Part shown: positions 36,095 to 45,321 of the stretch, piece after piece | Layout: each line of letters begins with the position of its first letter | Numbering within the stretch: position 1 is the first letter of the stretch | DNA from: Vibrio sp. 10N | Lineage (GTDB): Bacteria > Pseudomonadota > Gammaproteobacteria > Enterobacterales > Vibrionaceae | DNA: 64,000 nt | Assembly: GCF_036245475.1 (NCBI RefSeq) | Contig: NZ_BTPM01000001.1 | Span: 496,001-560,000, forward strand | Direction of reading: 5' to 3' | Notes under the pieces: generated by a model | The model's database searches: none | What the model was told of the DNA's origin: nothing | Seen by the model: the letters and a program-made list of their open reading frames with translations, nothing else | Program-made: the position numbers and the translations under genes

Positions 36095-38478
36095 TAGTAA
36101 GAAAAAAGCTAGCGGCACCTGGCAAAAAGCCAGCGCCCAAGAAAACGCCTGCCAAATCGGCCGGAAAACGCAGTACAACCAAGCGTCCAAAAAGAAAGTC
36201 GACGCGCGGCAAACGTAAAGTTGGCTGGGGTAAGCGTTTATTCTCCATCGGCTGGAAACTGGCGTTAGTCGGAGCAGTAGCCATGGGAGCGGTACTTTAC
36301 TATTTGAACCAAGTAGTGAAAGAGCGTTTTGAGGGCGAGCTGTTTGATCTGCCGACGGTGGTTTATGCGCGTGTGCTCACTTTGTCTGTGGGCGATGACA
36401 TTACCCCTGCGCAGCTTCGTAATGAGCTGGATGTATTGAGCTATCGAAAAGTTTCGTCACCTCGTCACCCTGGTGAGTATTCGTCTTCATCGACGAAGAT
36501 TGAGCTGATCCGCCGTCCGTTTGAATTTGCCGACGGACCAGAGCCTGATCGTCACGTCATGCTCTATTTTAATGACGGTACATTGACTCGAATTCAGTCG
36601 CTGGAGCAAAAAGGCGATCTCGGCTTTTTGCGCATTGAGCCGAAAATGCTTGGCATGTTGGAGAAAGAGGCGGATGAGCAGCGCTTATTCCTAAGGCGCG
36701 ATCAGTTTCCTGAGATCATGATTGATGCGCTGGTAGCGACAGAAGATAGAGATTTCTACCATCATGATGGTATCTCGCCAACGGCAATCGCTCGCGCCTT
36801 TTTCGCCAATATGCGTGCTGGTCGTACGGTGCAAGGTGGTAGTACGCTCACTCAACAGTTGGCAAAAAACTTGTTCTTAACCAGTGAGCGGACGCTATGG
36901 CGAAAGGTGCGAGAAGTGCTCATTGCGCTGATTCTCGACTATCGCTACAGCAAAGATCAGATCCTCGAAGCATATTTAAACGAAGTCTACTTAGGACAAA
37001 GTCGTGGCGAAGCGATTCACGGTTTTGGTTTGGCCTCACGCCTGTACTTTGGACAGCCATTGCAAGATCTGCGCATTGATCAACTGGCGTTGTTAGTGGG
37101 TATGGTCAAAGGGCCGTCTTACTATAACCCGTTCAGGCACCCTGAGCGTGCCAAGCAGCGCCGCGACCTGGTGCTACGTCTTATGATGGACCAAGAGATG
37201 TTGACAGGGCGTGAATTTGAAATGGCGGCATCACGCGATTTAGATTTGCAAAAGAACCCTCAGATCGCCAGTCGCCAGCCTGCGTACTTTCAGCAGTTAA
37301 AGCGCGAGTTAAGCCGTAAAGTCGGCGATAAAATTAAGGCGCCTAAAGGGGTGAGGATCTATACCTCGCTTGACCCGGTGTCACAAGATAAGTTAGAAAA
37401 AGCCATTGCCAAGCGTATTCCTCAGCTTGAAAAAACATCCGGTAAAGGATTGGAAGCCGCAGCGGTTGCTGTGGATCGTGCTACTGGAGAAATTCGCGCT
37501 ATGGTGGGTGGCAAGCGCACCGGTTATAGCGGCTTTAACCGCGCACTCAGTGCCAGCAGGCCGATTGGCTCATTGGTTAAACCCGCGGTCTATCTAACAG
37601 CCTTAGAGCAACCAGAAAAATACGATTTAGCCACAACACTGCAAGACACACCACTAACGCTTAAAGGCAGTAAAGGTAATATCTGGCAACCACGTAACTA
37701 CGATCGTCAGTTCCGTGGTGACGTGCCTTTGTATCAAGCATTGGCGAAGTCGTTGAATGTACCGACGGTGCGTTTAGGTATGTCTTTGGGGATCAAAAAT
37801 GTTTCCGAGACACTGGTGCGCCTCGGTGTTGACGCCGACGAAATCCGTCCTGTGCCGTCTATGTTCTTAGGTGCCATCTCGCTAACGCCGTACCAAGTGG
37901 CACAGATGTTCCAGACCTTATCGAATTCTGGCCGTCAAGCAGAGCTATCGGCACTGCGTTCGGTGGTCTCGGTAGATGGTGACGTGATTTATCGCTCATT
38001 GCCTAAAGCACAGCAGAAAGTGCCTCAGCAAGCCGCATGGCTGACTACTTATGCGATGAAGAAAGGGGTCGCAGAGGGGACTGGACGTTATTTGAATAGC
38101 CAGTTTGCTTGGGCAGCGTTAGCCGGGAAAACAGGTACCAGTAACGATACGCGAGACAGTTGGTTCGTTGGTGTGGACGGGCGAGAGGTCACCACCATTT
38201 GGGTCGGCCGAGATGACAATAAGTCGACTAAATTGACCGGTTCAAGCGGTGCGCTGCGTGTCTATTCCGATTACCTCGCGGCCCGTATTCCCGAGCAGCT
38301 TATTTTACCGTGGCCAAAAAACATCAGCATGATCGGTTTTGATACCCAGCGTGATGGTGCGTTGCAGCTTGATTGCGGTAACCAGTTCGAGCTACCAGTT
38401 TGGGATGAAGGTGGTGAGCTTAAAGCATCGTGTGACAACCAACCCAAACAGTGGATAAAAAATCTATTTGATTGGTAA
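36091..38478 (+). CDS. mrcB: Penicillin-binding protein 1b, bifunctional transglycosylase/transpeptidase
   Basis: The 795-residue inner-membrane protein has a basic cytoplasmic start (residues 1-48), a transmembrane helix (about 50-72), a UB2H domain (about 90-170) that binds LpoB-type or other activators, the glycosyltransferase domain (catalytic E218 in ATEDRDFY) and the transpeptidase domain (nucleophile S494 in SLVK, later KTGTS). It polymerises and cross-links peptidoglycan. Note that lpoA, coding the activator of the other class-A PBP, is at the right edge. Confidence 0.97.
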   Translation: MIVRKKLAAPGKKPAPKKTPAKSAGKRSTTKRPKRKSTRGKRKVGWGKRLFSIGWKLALVGAVAMGAVLYYLNQVVKERFEGELFDLPTVVYARVLTLSVGDDITPAQLRNELDVLSYRKVSSPRHPGEYSSSSTKIELIRRPFEFADGPEPDRHVMLYFNDGTLTRIQSLEQKGDLGFLRIEPKMLGMLEKEADEQRLFLRRDQFPEIMIDALVATEDRDFYHHDGISPTAIARAFFANMRAGRTVQGGSTLTQQLAKNLFLTSERTLWRKVREVLIALILDYRYSKDQILEAYLNEVYLGQSRGEAIHGFGLASRLYFGQPLQDLRIDQLALLVGMVKGPSYYNPFRHPERAKQRRDLVLRLMMDQEMLTGREFEMAASRDLDLQKNPQIASRQPAYFQQLKRELSRKVGDKIKAPKGVRIYTSLDPVSQDKLEKAIAKRIPQLEKTSGKGLEAAAVAVDRATGEIRAMVGGKRTGYSGFNRALSASRPIGSLVKPAVYLTALEQPEKYDLATTLQDTPLTLKGSKGNIWQPRNYDRQFRGDVPLYQALAKSLNVPTVRLGMSLGIKNVSETLVRLGVDADEIRPVPSMFLGAISLTPYQVAQMFQTLSNSGRQAELSALRSVVSVDGDVIYRSLPKAQQKVPQQAAWLTTYAMKKGVAEGTGRYLNSQFAWAALAGKTGTSNDTRDSWFVGVDGREVTTIWVGRDDNKSTKLTGSSGALRVYSDYLAARIPEQLILPWPKNISMIGFDTQRDGALQLDCGNQFELPVWDEGGELKASCDNQPKQWIKNLFDW

Positions 38479-38555
38479 ATTGGATTAGTGTTAATTATAT
38501 GGAGAGTAGTTAGTATATCAGTATATTAACCAATAATTATTAAGCGCTTTTAGGG

Positions 38556-40871
38556 ATGAATGTGAAACGCCTAACTCATTGGCTTTTAGCCGTCGCCACC
38601 TTCTCTTGTAGTGGAATGTTGGCTGCAAAAAATACGACGCCACAGGCAGAACATGCTGATGAACGCCCGACTATTGGTGTGGTGCTCGCCGGTGGCGGTG
38701 CTAAAGGGGCGGCGCACATTGGGGTACTAAAAGCGCTTGAAGAGATGCAAATACCGGTGGACATCATCACCGGTACTAGCATGGGGGCTTATGTTGGTGG
38801 TCTTTATGCTACCGGCATGAGTGCCGAAGAGATTGAAAGCTTCATCTACACGGTCGATTGGAATAATGGTTATCGCGATCGCGTTAACCGCAGTCAACGC
38901 CGTATTCGCGACAAAGAAGCCGAAGACCGTTATCAAATCCGTACCGATATTGGCCTGCACCTGGGCTCCATCGAAGCACCGAAAGGGGTGGTTCAGGGAC
39001 AGAACATGCTGCGTATCTTGCGCAAAACTACGGGCAACCTTCCAGAATTTGACTCCTTTGACGAACTCGCTATTCCGTATCGCTCGGTGGCGACCGACAT
39101 CCTTAAACTTGAACCTGTAGTCATGGAAGATGGTTATCTGGTGGATGCCATGATGGCCAGTATGTCGGTGCCGGGGGCATTACCTCCCTATGAGGTCGAT
39201 GGCTATCTGCTGGTGGATGGTGGCGTGACCAACAACATGCCAGTCGAACTGGCAAAGCAGATGGGGGCTGACATCATCATTGCGGTGGATATCAGCAGTG
39301 ATTACAAAACCCGGGAAGACTTCAATAGCTTTTTTAGTGTTGGTGAGCAGCTGTCGAACTACTTGGTAAGACGCAGCACTGAAGAGCAGATGCAAGTATT
39401 GGAAGAAGGCGATATCTATCTCCATCCCGGTGTGGGGCAAATCGCGACCACGGACTTCTCCTCTATGCCACGAGCTTACGATCTTGGCTATCAAGTGGCG
39501 TATCAAAATGAGCAGCAGTTGCGGGCTCTGTCGGTCAATGGTGCGCAATATCAGCACTACATTGATGGCAAGCAGGAAGCGAGGCGTGAGCTGTTGTATG
39601 GCGATGAAAATGTTGTCGACAAGATAGTGATCAACAACCAAAGCCATTACAGCGATGAGCTTATTACCACGCGTCTTGGTCTCAATGCAGGTGAAGTGCT
39701 TGAGACTGATGAAATTGAACAGCGTATCGAGGAGCTTTATGCCCTTGATCGCTTTGAGCTTATTACCTATCAATACAAAGAGGTCGATGGTGAGACAAAC
39801 CTGTTGGTGAACGTTAAAGAGAAGTCGTGGGGTCCAAACTACATGGACTTTCGTTTCTATCTGGAAGAGGACTTTAACGCCAACAGTTTTTACTCCATTG
39901 GTGTCAGCACCAACTTCACCGATCTCAATGACCGCGGAGCGGAGCTGCGTGTCAACGCAGACTTTGGTACCGATAAGCGGGTTGAGGCGGAGCTTTACTC
40001 GCCGTTTATGCTCAATCAGGACTTTTTCTGGTTAGCTGGTGTGAAGTACAACAGTGATAAACGTAATGTACTTTGTGAGATCAACCCGTCAGGGGATGAT
40101 TGTGTGAAGCCGGCGCTTAAAGGCAGTGCGGACTTTATCCCTGTTACCTATCGAGAGTGGGAAGGTCAATTAGCGGCCGGATATCAGCCTACGCTCTGGC
40201 AAGAGTTTAAATTTGGGGCACGATTCACTACGGGTGAGTCGCTTGTATCACCACTGCCATCGGCAGGTAAATTCGACTTTGACCGCAAAGGTTTGTTTGT
40301 TAACTATCGACTCGATACTTTAGATGACTTTAGTCTGCCGACCAAAGGCTGGTATGTGAACCTTGAGTACTTGCACTCTCGGGATAGCGGAGACCAGAAC
40401 CTGAATACCGAAGTGTCGAGCTTTTCCGATTACGCTAAAGAAATCACAGTGGAGACGAAATATGCGCGCACGGTTGGGCGCAATACCTTTGTCGGTTCTG
40501 TCGATGTGGGCATGATCTCCACTGAGAACGACTCTCTACCGGTTAGCCCTCGAGAGTTGGGAGGGTTCTTAAACTTATCCGGTATCCCTCGCAATAGCCT
40601 GATTGGCCAGAACAAAGTCTTTGGCAGCTTAGTGTACCGTTATCGCTGGTTTGATAATGACTTTGGCATGTTCCAGTCGCCAGTCTATCTGGGGGCGTCT
40701 GCCGAATATGGTGGCGTTTGGACGGATGAGAATTTTTCAGATGCGCCGCTGTTTTTAGCGGGCTCCGTGTTTGCAGGAATAGACTCACCGGTTGGCCCCA
40801 TTATGTTCTCCTATGGACAAGTGGAGACTGGGCTGCGTTCGTTCTACTTGATTATCGGTGCCGCCTACTAA
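38556..40871 (+). CDS. Patatin-like phospholipase with C-terminal beta-barrel (type Vd, PlpD-like)
   Basis: The 771-residue protein has a signal peptide (end near MLAAKN), a patatin domain (about 38-330) with the oxyanion loop GGGAKGAAH (46-54), the nucleophile S75 in GTSMG and the dyad aspartate D221 in VDGGVT, then a POTRA-like segment (IVINNQSHYSDELITTRLGLNAGEVL) and a BamA/FhaC-like 16-strand barrel to residue 771. This is the layout of PlpD-type (type Vd) secreted lipases. The start codon could also be the GTG at 38562. The gene is single with its own upstream region. Confidence 0.88.
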   Translation: MNVKRLTHWLLAVATFSCSGMLAAKNTTPQAEHADERPTIGVVLAGGGAKGAAHIGVLKALEEMQIPVDIITGTSMGAYVGGLYATGMSAEEIESFIYTVDWNNGYRDRVNRSQRRIRDKEAEDRYQIRTDIGLHLGSIEAPKGVVQGQNMLRILRKTTGNLPEFDSFDELAIPYRSVATDILKLEPVVMEDGYLVDAMMASMSVPGALPPYEVDGYLLVDGGVTNNMPVELAKQMGADIIIAVDISSDYKTREDFNSFFSVGEQLSNYLVRRSTEEQMQVLEEGDIYLHPGVGQIATTDFSSMPRAYDLGYQVAYQNEQQLRALSVNGAQYQHYIDGKQEARRELLYGDENVVDKIVINNQSHYSDELITTRLGLNAGEVLETDEIEQRIEELYALDRFELITYQYKEVDGETNLLVNVKEKSWGPNYMDFRFYLEEDFNANSFYSIGVSTNFTDLNDRGAELRVNADFGTDKRVEAELYSPFMLNQDFFWLAGVKYNSDKRNVLCEINPSGDDCVKPALKGSADFIPVTYREWEGQLAAGYQPTLWQEFKFGARFTTGESLVSPLPSAGKFDFDRKGLFVNYRLDTLDDFSLPTKGWYVNLEYLHSRDSGDQNLNTEVSSFSDYAKEITVETKYARTVGRNTFVGSVDVGMISTENDSLPVSPRELGGFLNLSGIPRNSLIGQNKVFGSLVYRYRWFDNDFGMFQSPVYLGASAEYGGVWTDENFSDAPLFLAGSVFAGIDSPVGPIMFSYGQVETGLRSFYLIIGAAY

Positions 40872-41009
40872 GTTTGCTATCACTCAAGGTTATACCGAAC
40901 ATAAATGCTAAAAATGAAGGGCCAATTTGACGCTAAACTGTTGCGACATCAGTCGGAAATCGTTGATTTTTACTCAAACTTGCAATGTTGGTCAAAATGG
41001 GAAGATTTT

Positions 41010-41025
41010 AATTTAACGTTAAATT
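41010..41025. promoter_or_regulatory. 16-bp perfect palindrome in the acnB promoter region
   Basis: AATTTAACGTTAAATT lies about 130 bases before the acnB start, near a possible promoter. The binding protein is unknown. Confidence 0.4.
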
Positions 41026-41157
41026 TGGTATCCTTCGCCCCACAGTTTGGCCTCTCTGGCGCTGTTGATTCAATTAGTTGAAGACGACCAATGGCAAGGG
41101 AGAGCCAAGTTTCCAAGGATGTCCACTCCGAATTCTAATTATAAGGAGGGACCGCAA

Positions 41158-41181
41158 TGAGAGGAAAAAGTCGTGCTTGAA
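41158..41181 (+). other. Seven-codon leader frame overlapping the acnB start
   Basis: ATG at 41158 follows a strong AAGGAGG and opens MRGKSRA, stopping at 41181, eight bases into acnB. It may be translated and couple ribosomes to the acnB GTG. Confidence 0.4.
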
Positions 41182-43770
41182 GCCTACCGTAAACACGTCG
41201 AAGAGCGTGCTGCCGAAGGAGTTGTTCCTAGACCCTTAGACGCTGAACAAGTTGCAGGACTTGTTGAATTACTAAAGAACCCGCCTCAAGGTGAAGAAGA
41301 GTTTATCCTCGATCTCCTAGAGAACCGTATCCCACCAGGTGTTGATGAAGCTGCTTACGTTAAAGCCGGCTTTCTGACGGCCATTACCAAAGGTGAAGTG
41401 GAATCACCTCTAGTGAGCCGTGAAAAAGCAGCACAACTACTTGGTACGATGCAAGGCGGTTACAATATCGAATCTCTCGTGTCATTGCTCGATGATGCAG
41501 AGCTTGCCCCAATCGCGGTTAAAGCCCTTTCACACACGCTACTAATGTTCGATGCATTCTACGACGTCGAAGAGAAAGCAAAAGCAGGCAATGCTTACGC
41601 GAAGCAAGTTTTGACCTCTTGGGCTGAAGCAGAATGGTTCCTATCTAAACCTGAACTTCAAGAAAAGATCACCCTGACCGTATTTAAGGTAACAGGCGAA
41701 ACCAACACTGATGATCTATCACCAGCACCAGACGCTTGGTCGCGTCCAGATATTCCAGTGCACGCACTGGCGATGCTGAAAAATGCTCGTGATGGTATTG
41801 ATCCAGACCAACAAGGCTCAGTTGGTCCAATCAAACAGATCGAAGCGCTTAAAGAGAAAGGTCACCAGCTAGTGTATGTGGGTGATGTTGTTGGTACGGG
41901 TTCTTCTCGTAAATCAGCAACGAACTCAGTGCTTTGGTTCATGGGTGATGATATCCCGAATGTACCAAACAAACGCGCTGGCGGTTACGTTCTTGGTGGT
42001 AAGATTGCACCTATCTTCTTCAACACAATGGAAGATGCGGGCGCGCTGCCTATCGAAGTCGATGTGACTAAGCTGAACATGGGTGACGTGATTGATGTTT
42101 ACCCTTACGAAGGCAAAGTGTGCGACCACGCTTCTGGTGAAACACTGGCGGAGTTTGGCCTAAAAACAGACGTACTGATTGATGAAGTTCGTGCTGGTGG
42201 TCGTATTCCACTGATCATCGGTCGTGGTCTAACAGACAAAGCGCGTCAATCTCTGGGTCTTGCGCCATCTGAGGTATTCCGTCTTCCTGTTGCTGCTGAA
42301 GATACTGGCAAAGGCTACACACTTGCTCAGAAGATGGTAGGTAAAGCGTGTGGCGTTGAAGGTATTCGCCCTGGCACTTACTGTGAGCCTAAGATGACAA
42401 CGGTTGGCTCTCAAGATACAACCGGTCCTATGACGCGTGATGAGCTTAAAGACCTTGCGTGTCTTGGCTTCTCTGCTGACCTTGTGATGCAGTCATTCTG
42501 TCACACTTCTGCGTATCCAAAACCAGTTGACGTGAACACGCACCATACCTTGCCGGACTTCATTATGAACCGCGCGGGTGTATCGCTTCGTCCAGGTGAT
42601 GGTGTTATTCACTCGTGGCTAAACCGCATGCTACTGCCAGATACTGTGGGTACCGGTGGTGACTCTCATACGCGTTTCCCGCTAGGTATTTCTTTCCCAG
42701 CAGGTTCGGGTCTGGTTGCGTTTGCCGCGGCTACAGGCGTTATGCCACTGGATATGCCTGAGTCTATCTTGGTGCGCTTTAAAGGCGAAATGCAACCTGG
42801 TATCACGCTTCGCGACCTGGTTCATGCCATCCCTTACTACGCCATTCAGCAAGGTCTACTGACGGTTGAGAAAGCCGGTAAGATCAATGAATTCTCTGGC
42901 CGTATTCTAGAAATTGAAGGTGTTGAGCATCTAACGGTTGAGCAAGCGTTTGAGCTATCAGATGCTTCTGCTGAACGTAGTGCGGCAGGTTGTACGGTTA
43001 AACTGTCTCAAGATTCTATCTCTGAGTACCTAAACTCGAACATCACTATGCTTAAGTGGATGATTTCGGAAGGTTATGGCGATCGCCGTACCATCGAGCG
43101 TCGTATCACGGGCATGGAAGAGTGGTTAGCAAACCCAGAGCTAATGACGGCTGATGGTGATGCGGAATACGCACATGTGATTGAAATCGATTTGGCTGAC
43201 GTAACAGAACCAATTCTGTGTGCACCAAACGACCCTGATGATGCTCGTCTGCTATCAGATGTTCAAGGCACAGAAATCAATGAAGTATTCATTGGTTCAT
43301 GTATGACGAACATCGGTCACTTCCGCGCGGCAGGTAAGCTTCTAGATAAGTACAACGGTCAGCTTGATACGCGTCTATGGGTCGCGCCGCCAACGAAAAT
43401 GGACCGCGACCAGCTTACAGAAGAAGGTTACTACGGCATCTTTGGCCGTGCTGGGGTTCGTATCGAAACTCCGGGCTGTTCACTATGTATGGGTAACCAG
43501 GCTCGCGTAGCGGATGAAGCGACGGTAATGTCGACATCAACACGTAACTTCCCGAACCGTTTAGGTACAGGTGCGAATGTCTACCTAGCGTCTGCGGAGC
43601 TTTCTTCAGTCGGTGCGATTCTTGGGAAGATCCCAACGAAGGAAGAGTACCTAGAGTACATGAAGCAGATCGACCCGACGGCAGCGGATACTTACCGTTA
43701 CCTAAACTTCCATCGCATGGCTGAGTACACGGAAAAAGCAGATACTGTGATTTTCCAAGAGCCAGCGTAA
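41173..43770 (+). CDS. acnB: Aconitate hydratase B
   Basis: The 865-residue enzyme interconverts citrate and isocitrate in the TCA cycle (and may handle 2-methylisocitrate). It has the N-terminal HEAT-like domain typical of AcnB (1-160) and the iron-sulfur ligand motifs [17 protein letters not shown] and [13 protein letters not shown]. It starts at GTG 41173 ([17 protein letters not shown], as in E. coli), with AGAGGA upstream. The terminator after the gene is broken by an IS4-type element. A short upstream frame overlaps the start. Confidence 0.97.
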   Translation: MLEAYRKHVEERAAEGVVPRPLDAEQVAGLVELLKNPPQGEEEFILDLLENRIPPGVDEAAYVKAGFLTAITKGEVESPLVSREKAAQLLGTMQGGYNIESLVSLLDDAELAPIAVKALSHTLLMFDAFYDVEEKAKAGNAYAKQVLTSWAEAEWFLSKPELQEKITLTVFKVTGETNTDDLSPAPDAWSRPDIPVHALAMLKNARDGIDPDQQGSVGPIKQIEALKEKGHQLVYVGDVVGTGSSRKSATNSVLWFMGDDIPNVPNKRAGGYVLGGKIAPIFFNTMEDAGALPIEVDVTKLNMGDVIDVYPYEGKVCDHASGETLAEFGLKTDVLIDEVRAGGRIPLIIGRGLTDKARQSLGLAPSEVFRLPVAAEDTGKGYTLAQKMVGKACGVEGIRPGTYCEPKMTTVGSQDTTGPMTRDELKDLACLGFSADLVMQSFCHTSAYPKPVDVNTHHTLPDFIMNRAGVSLRPGDGVIHSWLNRMLLPDTVGTGGDSHTRFPLGISFPAGSGLVAFAAATGVMPLDMPESILVRFKGEMQPGITLRDLVHAIPYYAIQQGLLTVEKAGKINEFSGRILEIEGVEHLTVEQAFELSDASAERSAAGCTVKLSQDSISEYLNSNITMLKWMISEGYGDRRTIERRITGMEEWLANPELMTADGDAEYAHVIEIDLADVTEPILCAPNDPDDARLLSDVQGTEINEVFIGSCMTNIGHFRAAGKLLDKYNGQLDTRLWVAPPTKMDRDQLTEEGYYGIFGRAGVRIETPGCSLCMGNQARVADEATVMSTSTRNFPNRLGTGANVYLASAELSSVGAILGKIPTKEEYLEYMKQIDPTAADTYRYLNFHRMAEYTEKADTVIFQEPA

Positions 43771-43819
43771 TTGCGATGATGGATAGCGGTGCTCGCGCCG
43801 CTTATCAACAATAAGCACT

Positions 43820-43840
43820 AAAAAACCACGGTCATCACCG
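43820..43840 (+). terminator. Left half of the acnB terminator, split by IS4-type insertion
   Basis: AAAAAACCACGGTCATC is the left arm and loop; the complementary arm ACCGTGGTTTTTTT now lies at 45280-45292, beyond the element. Joined, they form a 13-bp stem with loop CATC. Confidence 0.8.
43829..43840. repeat. Left 12-bp target duplication of the IS4-type element
   Basis: CGGTCATCACCG, repeated exactly at 45272-45283. Confidence 0.85.
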
Positions 43841-43849
43841 CAACGTAGT

Positions 43850-45187
43850 TCATTTAAGAGGAGCAGCGTTGCGATTAACAGGGTATCGGGTTTTTGATAT
43901 TTTTACCGCCCTAGGCCGGTTTGGCTTAGGGCGTTTGTCTATAAAGAGGATGGATAGGTCGCCTCGAAGGCTCTTTAAGCGTTTCGGCGTGTTACCTAAG
44001 GATACCGCTTTACTCATCACTTTGAGCTGGCTGGCTATAAATTGGCAAGCATACTTAAAACTTATTTCATTAGGTAAGCGCCCGTGTTCAACTGCGGCTT
44101 GACTAGCTTCTCGTCTCACCAAGTTATAACCAAGTAGCAGTCCCCATAGCTCTTGATAGACGAGATCGACTGTTTTGCTTCTCAACACTAAAGCGTTATG
44201 TTGCATCGAACTCTTGATATCACGATAACCTAATTCTATCTCCCACCTTTCATGATAAAGCTCTGCCACGGATTGAGCGTCATACTTGTCTCTAGGAAGA
44301 GAGGTAAACACCGTCTTGGATTTACCTTGGACCTCGTAAGTGACCGCCCTGACTGTCCATTTCTCAGGAAGATTAGGGTTCTTCTTACGAGCCTGTGGAG
44401 AGGTCTTCATCTCTACTAGCATGTCACTGCTTTCTTTATCGTCCAGTAGGGTATATTTGACTCCTTTCTTTGCAGGGAGAAGCCAATGTCTATTTATTCC
44501 ACTGTTGTGAAGAGAAAGTAGTAAATCTGCTCCATAAAACCCTTTATCCAGTAATGTCACAGAGTTGTCTGGTAAAGCGTTGATGAAGGGCATCGCTAGA
44601 GGGATTTCACCTCGGCGATACGGGCTTATCGCTGCATCAACGATGACATGAGAGCGAACATTCATCATTGTCACAACCCTCAATACTGGATGAGGTGTTT
44701 GCCTGTTGCTAGACGTATTACCAGAGCCAAAATGTTCTCTTAATTCGGGTGTGTCAGCTGTTCTAAAAAGAGCACCATCTACAGCAAAAACCTGTAGGCC
44801 TTGCCAAGTATCATCAGGGTATCGCTCAAGCCCCCATGTTTTTCCGCATTGCTTAAACAGCCATTCTGGTGCTGCTTTACCTAAGCGCTGTCTTGCTTGG
44901 GTTAAAGCGCTCTTTGCCAACAGTTCTTCATCAGCAAGGCCATCAGCACAGACGTTCATTCTCCGTGCGACTTCGGCAATGGGTTCATTACGGAAAAAAG
45001 CCATACCAACAATTAACCACAAAACCATATCACTCGGTAGTCGGCGTCGACGGATTGTCGCTTTATCAGACAGAGAGGCTGCTTTAGCGACCCACTCATC
45101 AGGAATATGTTCAGAGAATGTGGTGAGCTGAGCTACATCGACAGGGTTTTCTTCGAGGAAGTCGGCAAAGAAGTTTTGAATAGACAT
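43850..45187 (-). CDS. IS4-family DDE transposase
   Basis: The 445-residue protein has an IS4-type N-terminal domain (IPDEWVAKAASLSDKATIRRRRLP) and DDE core: D137 in AVDGALFR, D214 in LLDKGFYGADLL and the exact IS4 signature Y311-x2-R314-x3-E318-x6-K325. The frame is intact, so mobility is possible. Its ATG directly follows the T-run of a hairpin, leaving no Shine-Dalgarno sequence. The acnB transcript, no longer stopped, would run antisense to it. Confidence 0.96.
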   Translation of the reverse strand: MSIQNFFADFLEENPVDVAQLTTFSEHIPDEWVAKAASLSDKATIRRRRLPSDMVLWLIVGMAFFRNEPIAEVARRMNVCADGLADEELLAKSALTQARQRLGKAAPEWLFKQCGKTWGLERYPDDTWQGLQVFAVDGALFRTADTPELREHFGSGNTSSNRQTPHPVLRVVTMMNVRSHVIVDAAISPYRRGEIPLAMPFINALPDNSVTLLDKGFYGADLLLSLHNSGINRHWLLPAKKGVKYTLLDDKESSDMLVEMKTSPQARKKNPNLPEKWTVRAVTYEVQGKSKTVFTSLPRDKYDAQSVAELYHERWEIELGYRDIKSSMQHNALVLRSKTVDLVYQELWGLLLGYNLVRREASQAAVEHGRLPNEISFKYACQFIASQLKVMSKAVSLGNTPKRLKSLRGDLSILFIDKRPKPNRPRAVKISKTRYPVNRNAAPLK

Positions 45188-45223
45188 AAAAAAATCGGAA
45201 ACCTATAAACAGGTTTCCGATTG
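45188..45223 (-). terminator. Terminator-like hairpin at the transposase start inside the IS4-type element
   Basis: A 12-bp stem, AATCGGAAACCT and complement, loop of 6, followed in the leftward direction by seven T's that touch the transposase ATG. Confidence 0.75.
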
Positions 45224-45271
45224 TCTCTCATCAGAAGGATCGGTCAACCGATCCTTATCTGATCTACATTG

Positions 45272-45283
45272 CGGTCATCACCG
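45272..45283. repeat. Right 12-bp target duplication of the IS4-type element
   Basis: CGGTCATCACCG, followed by TGGTTTTTTT, the right arm of the former acnB terminator. Confidence 0.85.
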
Positions 45284-45321
45284 TGGTTTTTTTATGGGCT
45301 GAGTAAGCGGATTCGTTGGGG

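Larger units (their letters stand above)
43841..45271 (-). mobile_element. IS4-family insertion sequence (1431 bp)
   Basis: The ends are CAACGTAGTTCA and the complement of CAATGTAGATCA, flanked by a perfect 12-bp target duplication, within the size known for the IS4 group (11-13). The right end contains AAGGATCGGT and ACCGATCCTT as an inverted repeat, reminiscent of E. coli IS4. One intact transposase gene is carried. Confidence 0.9.

Noticed and set aside
39180..39773. 197-codon antisense frame in the patatin gene
   Set aside because: Shadow of a strongly supported coding frame; no family resemblance.
40905..41081. 58-codon frame between the patatin gene and acnB
   Set aside because: No ribosome site, odd composition, and it covers the acnB promoter region.
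43906..43932. Hairpin near the left end of the IS4-type element (CGCCCTA/TAGGGCG)
   Set aside because: Inside the transposase coding part and without a T-run; not a convincing replacement for the broken acnB terminator.
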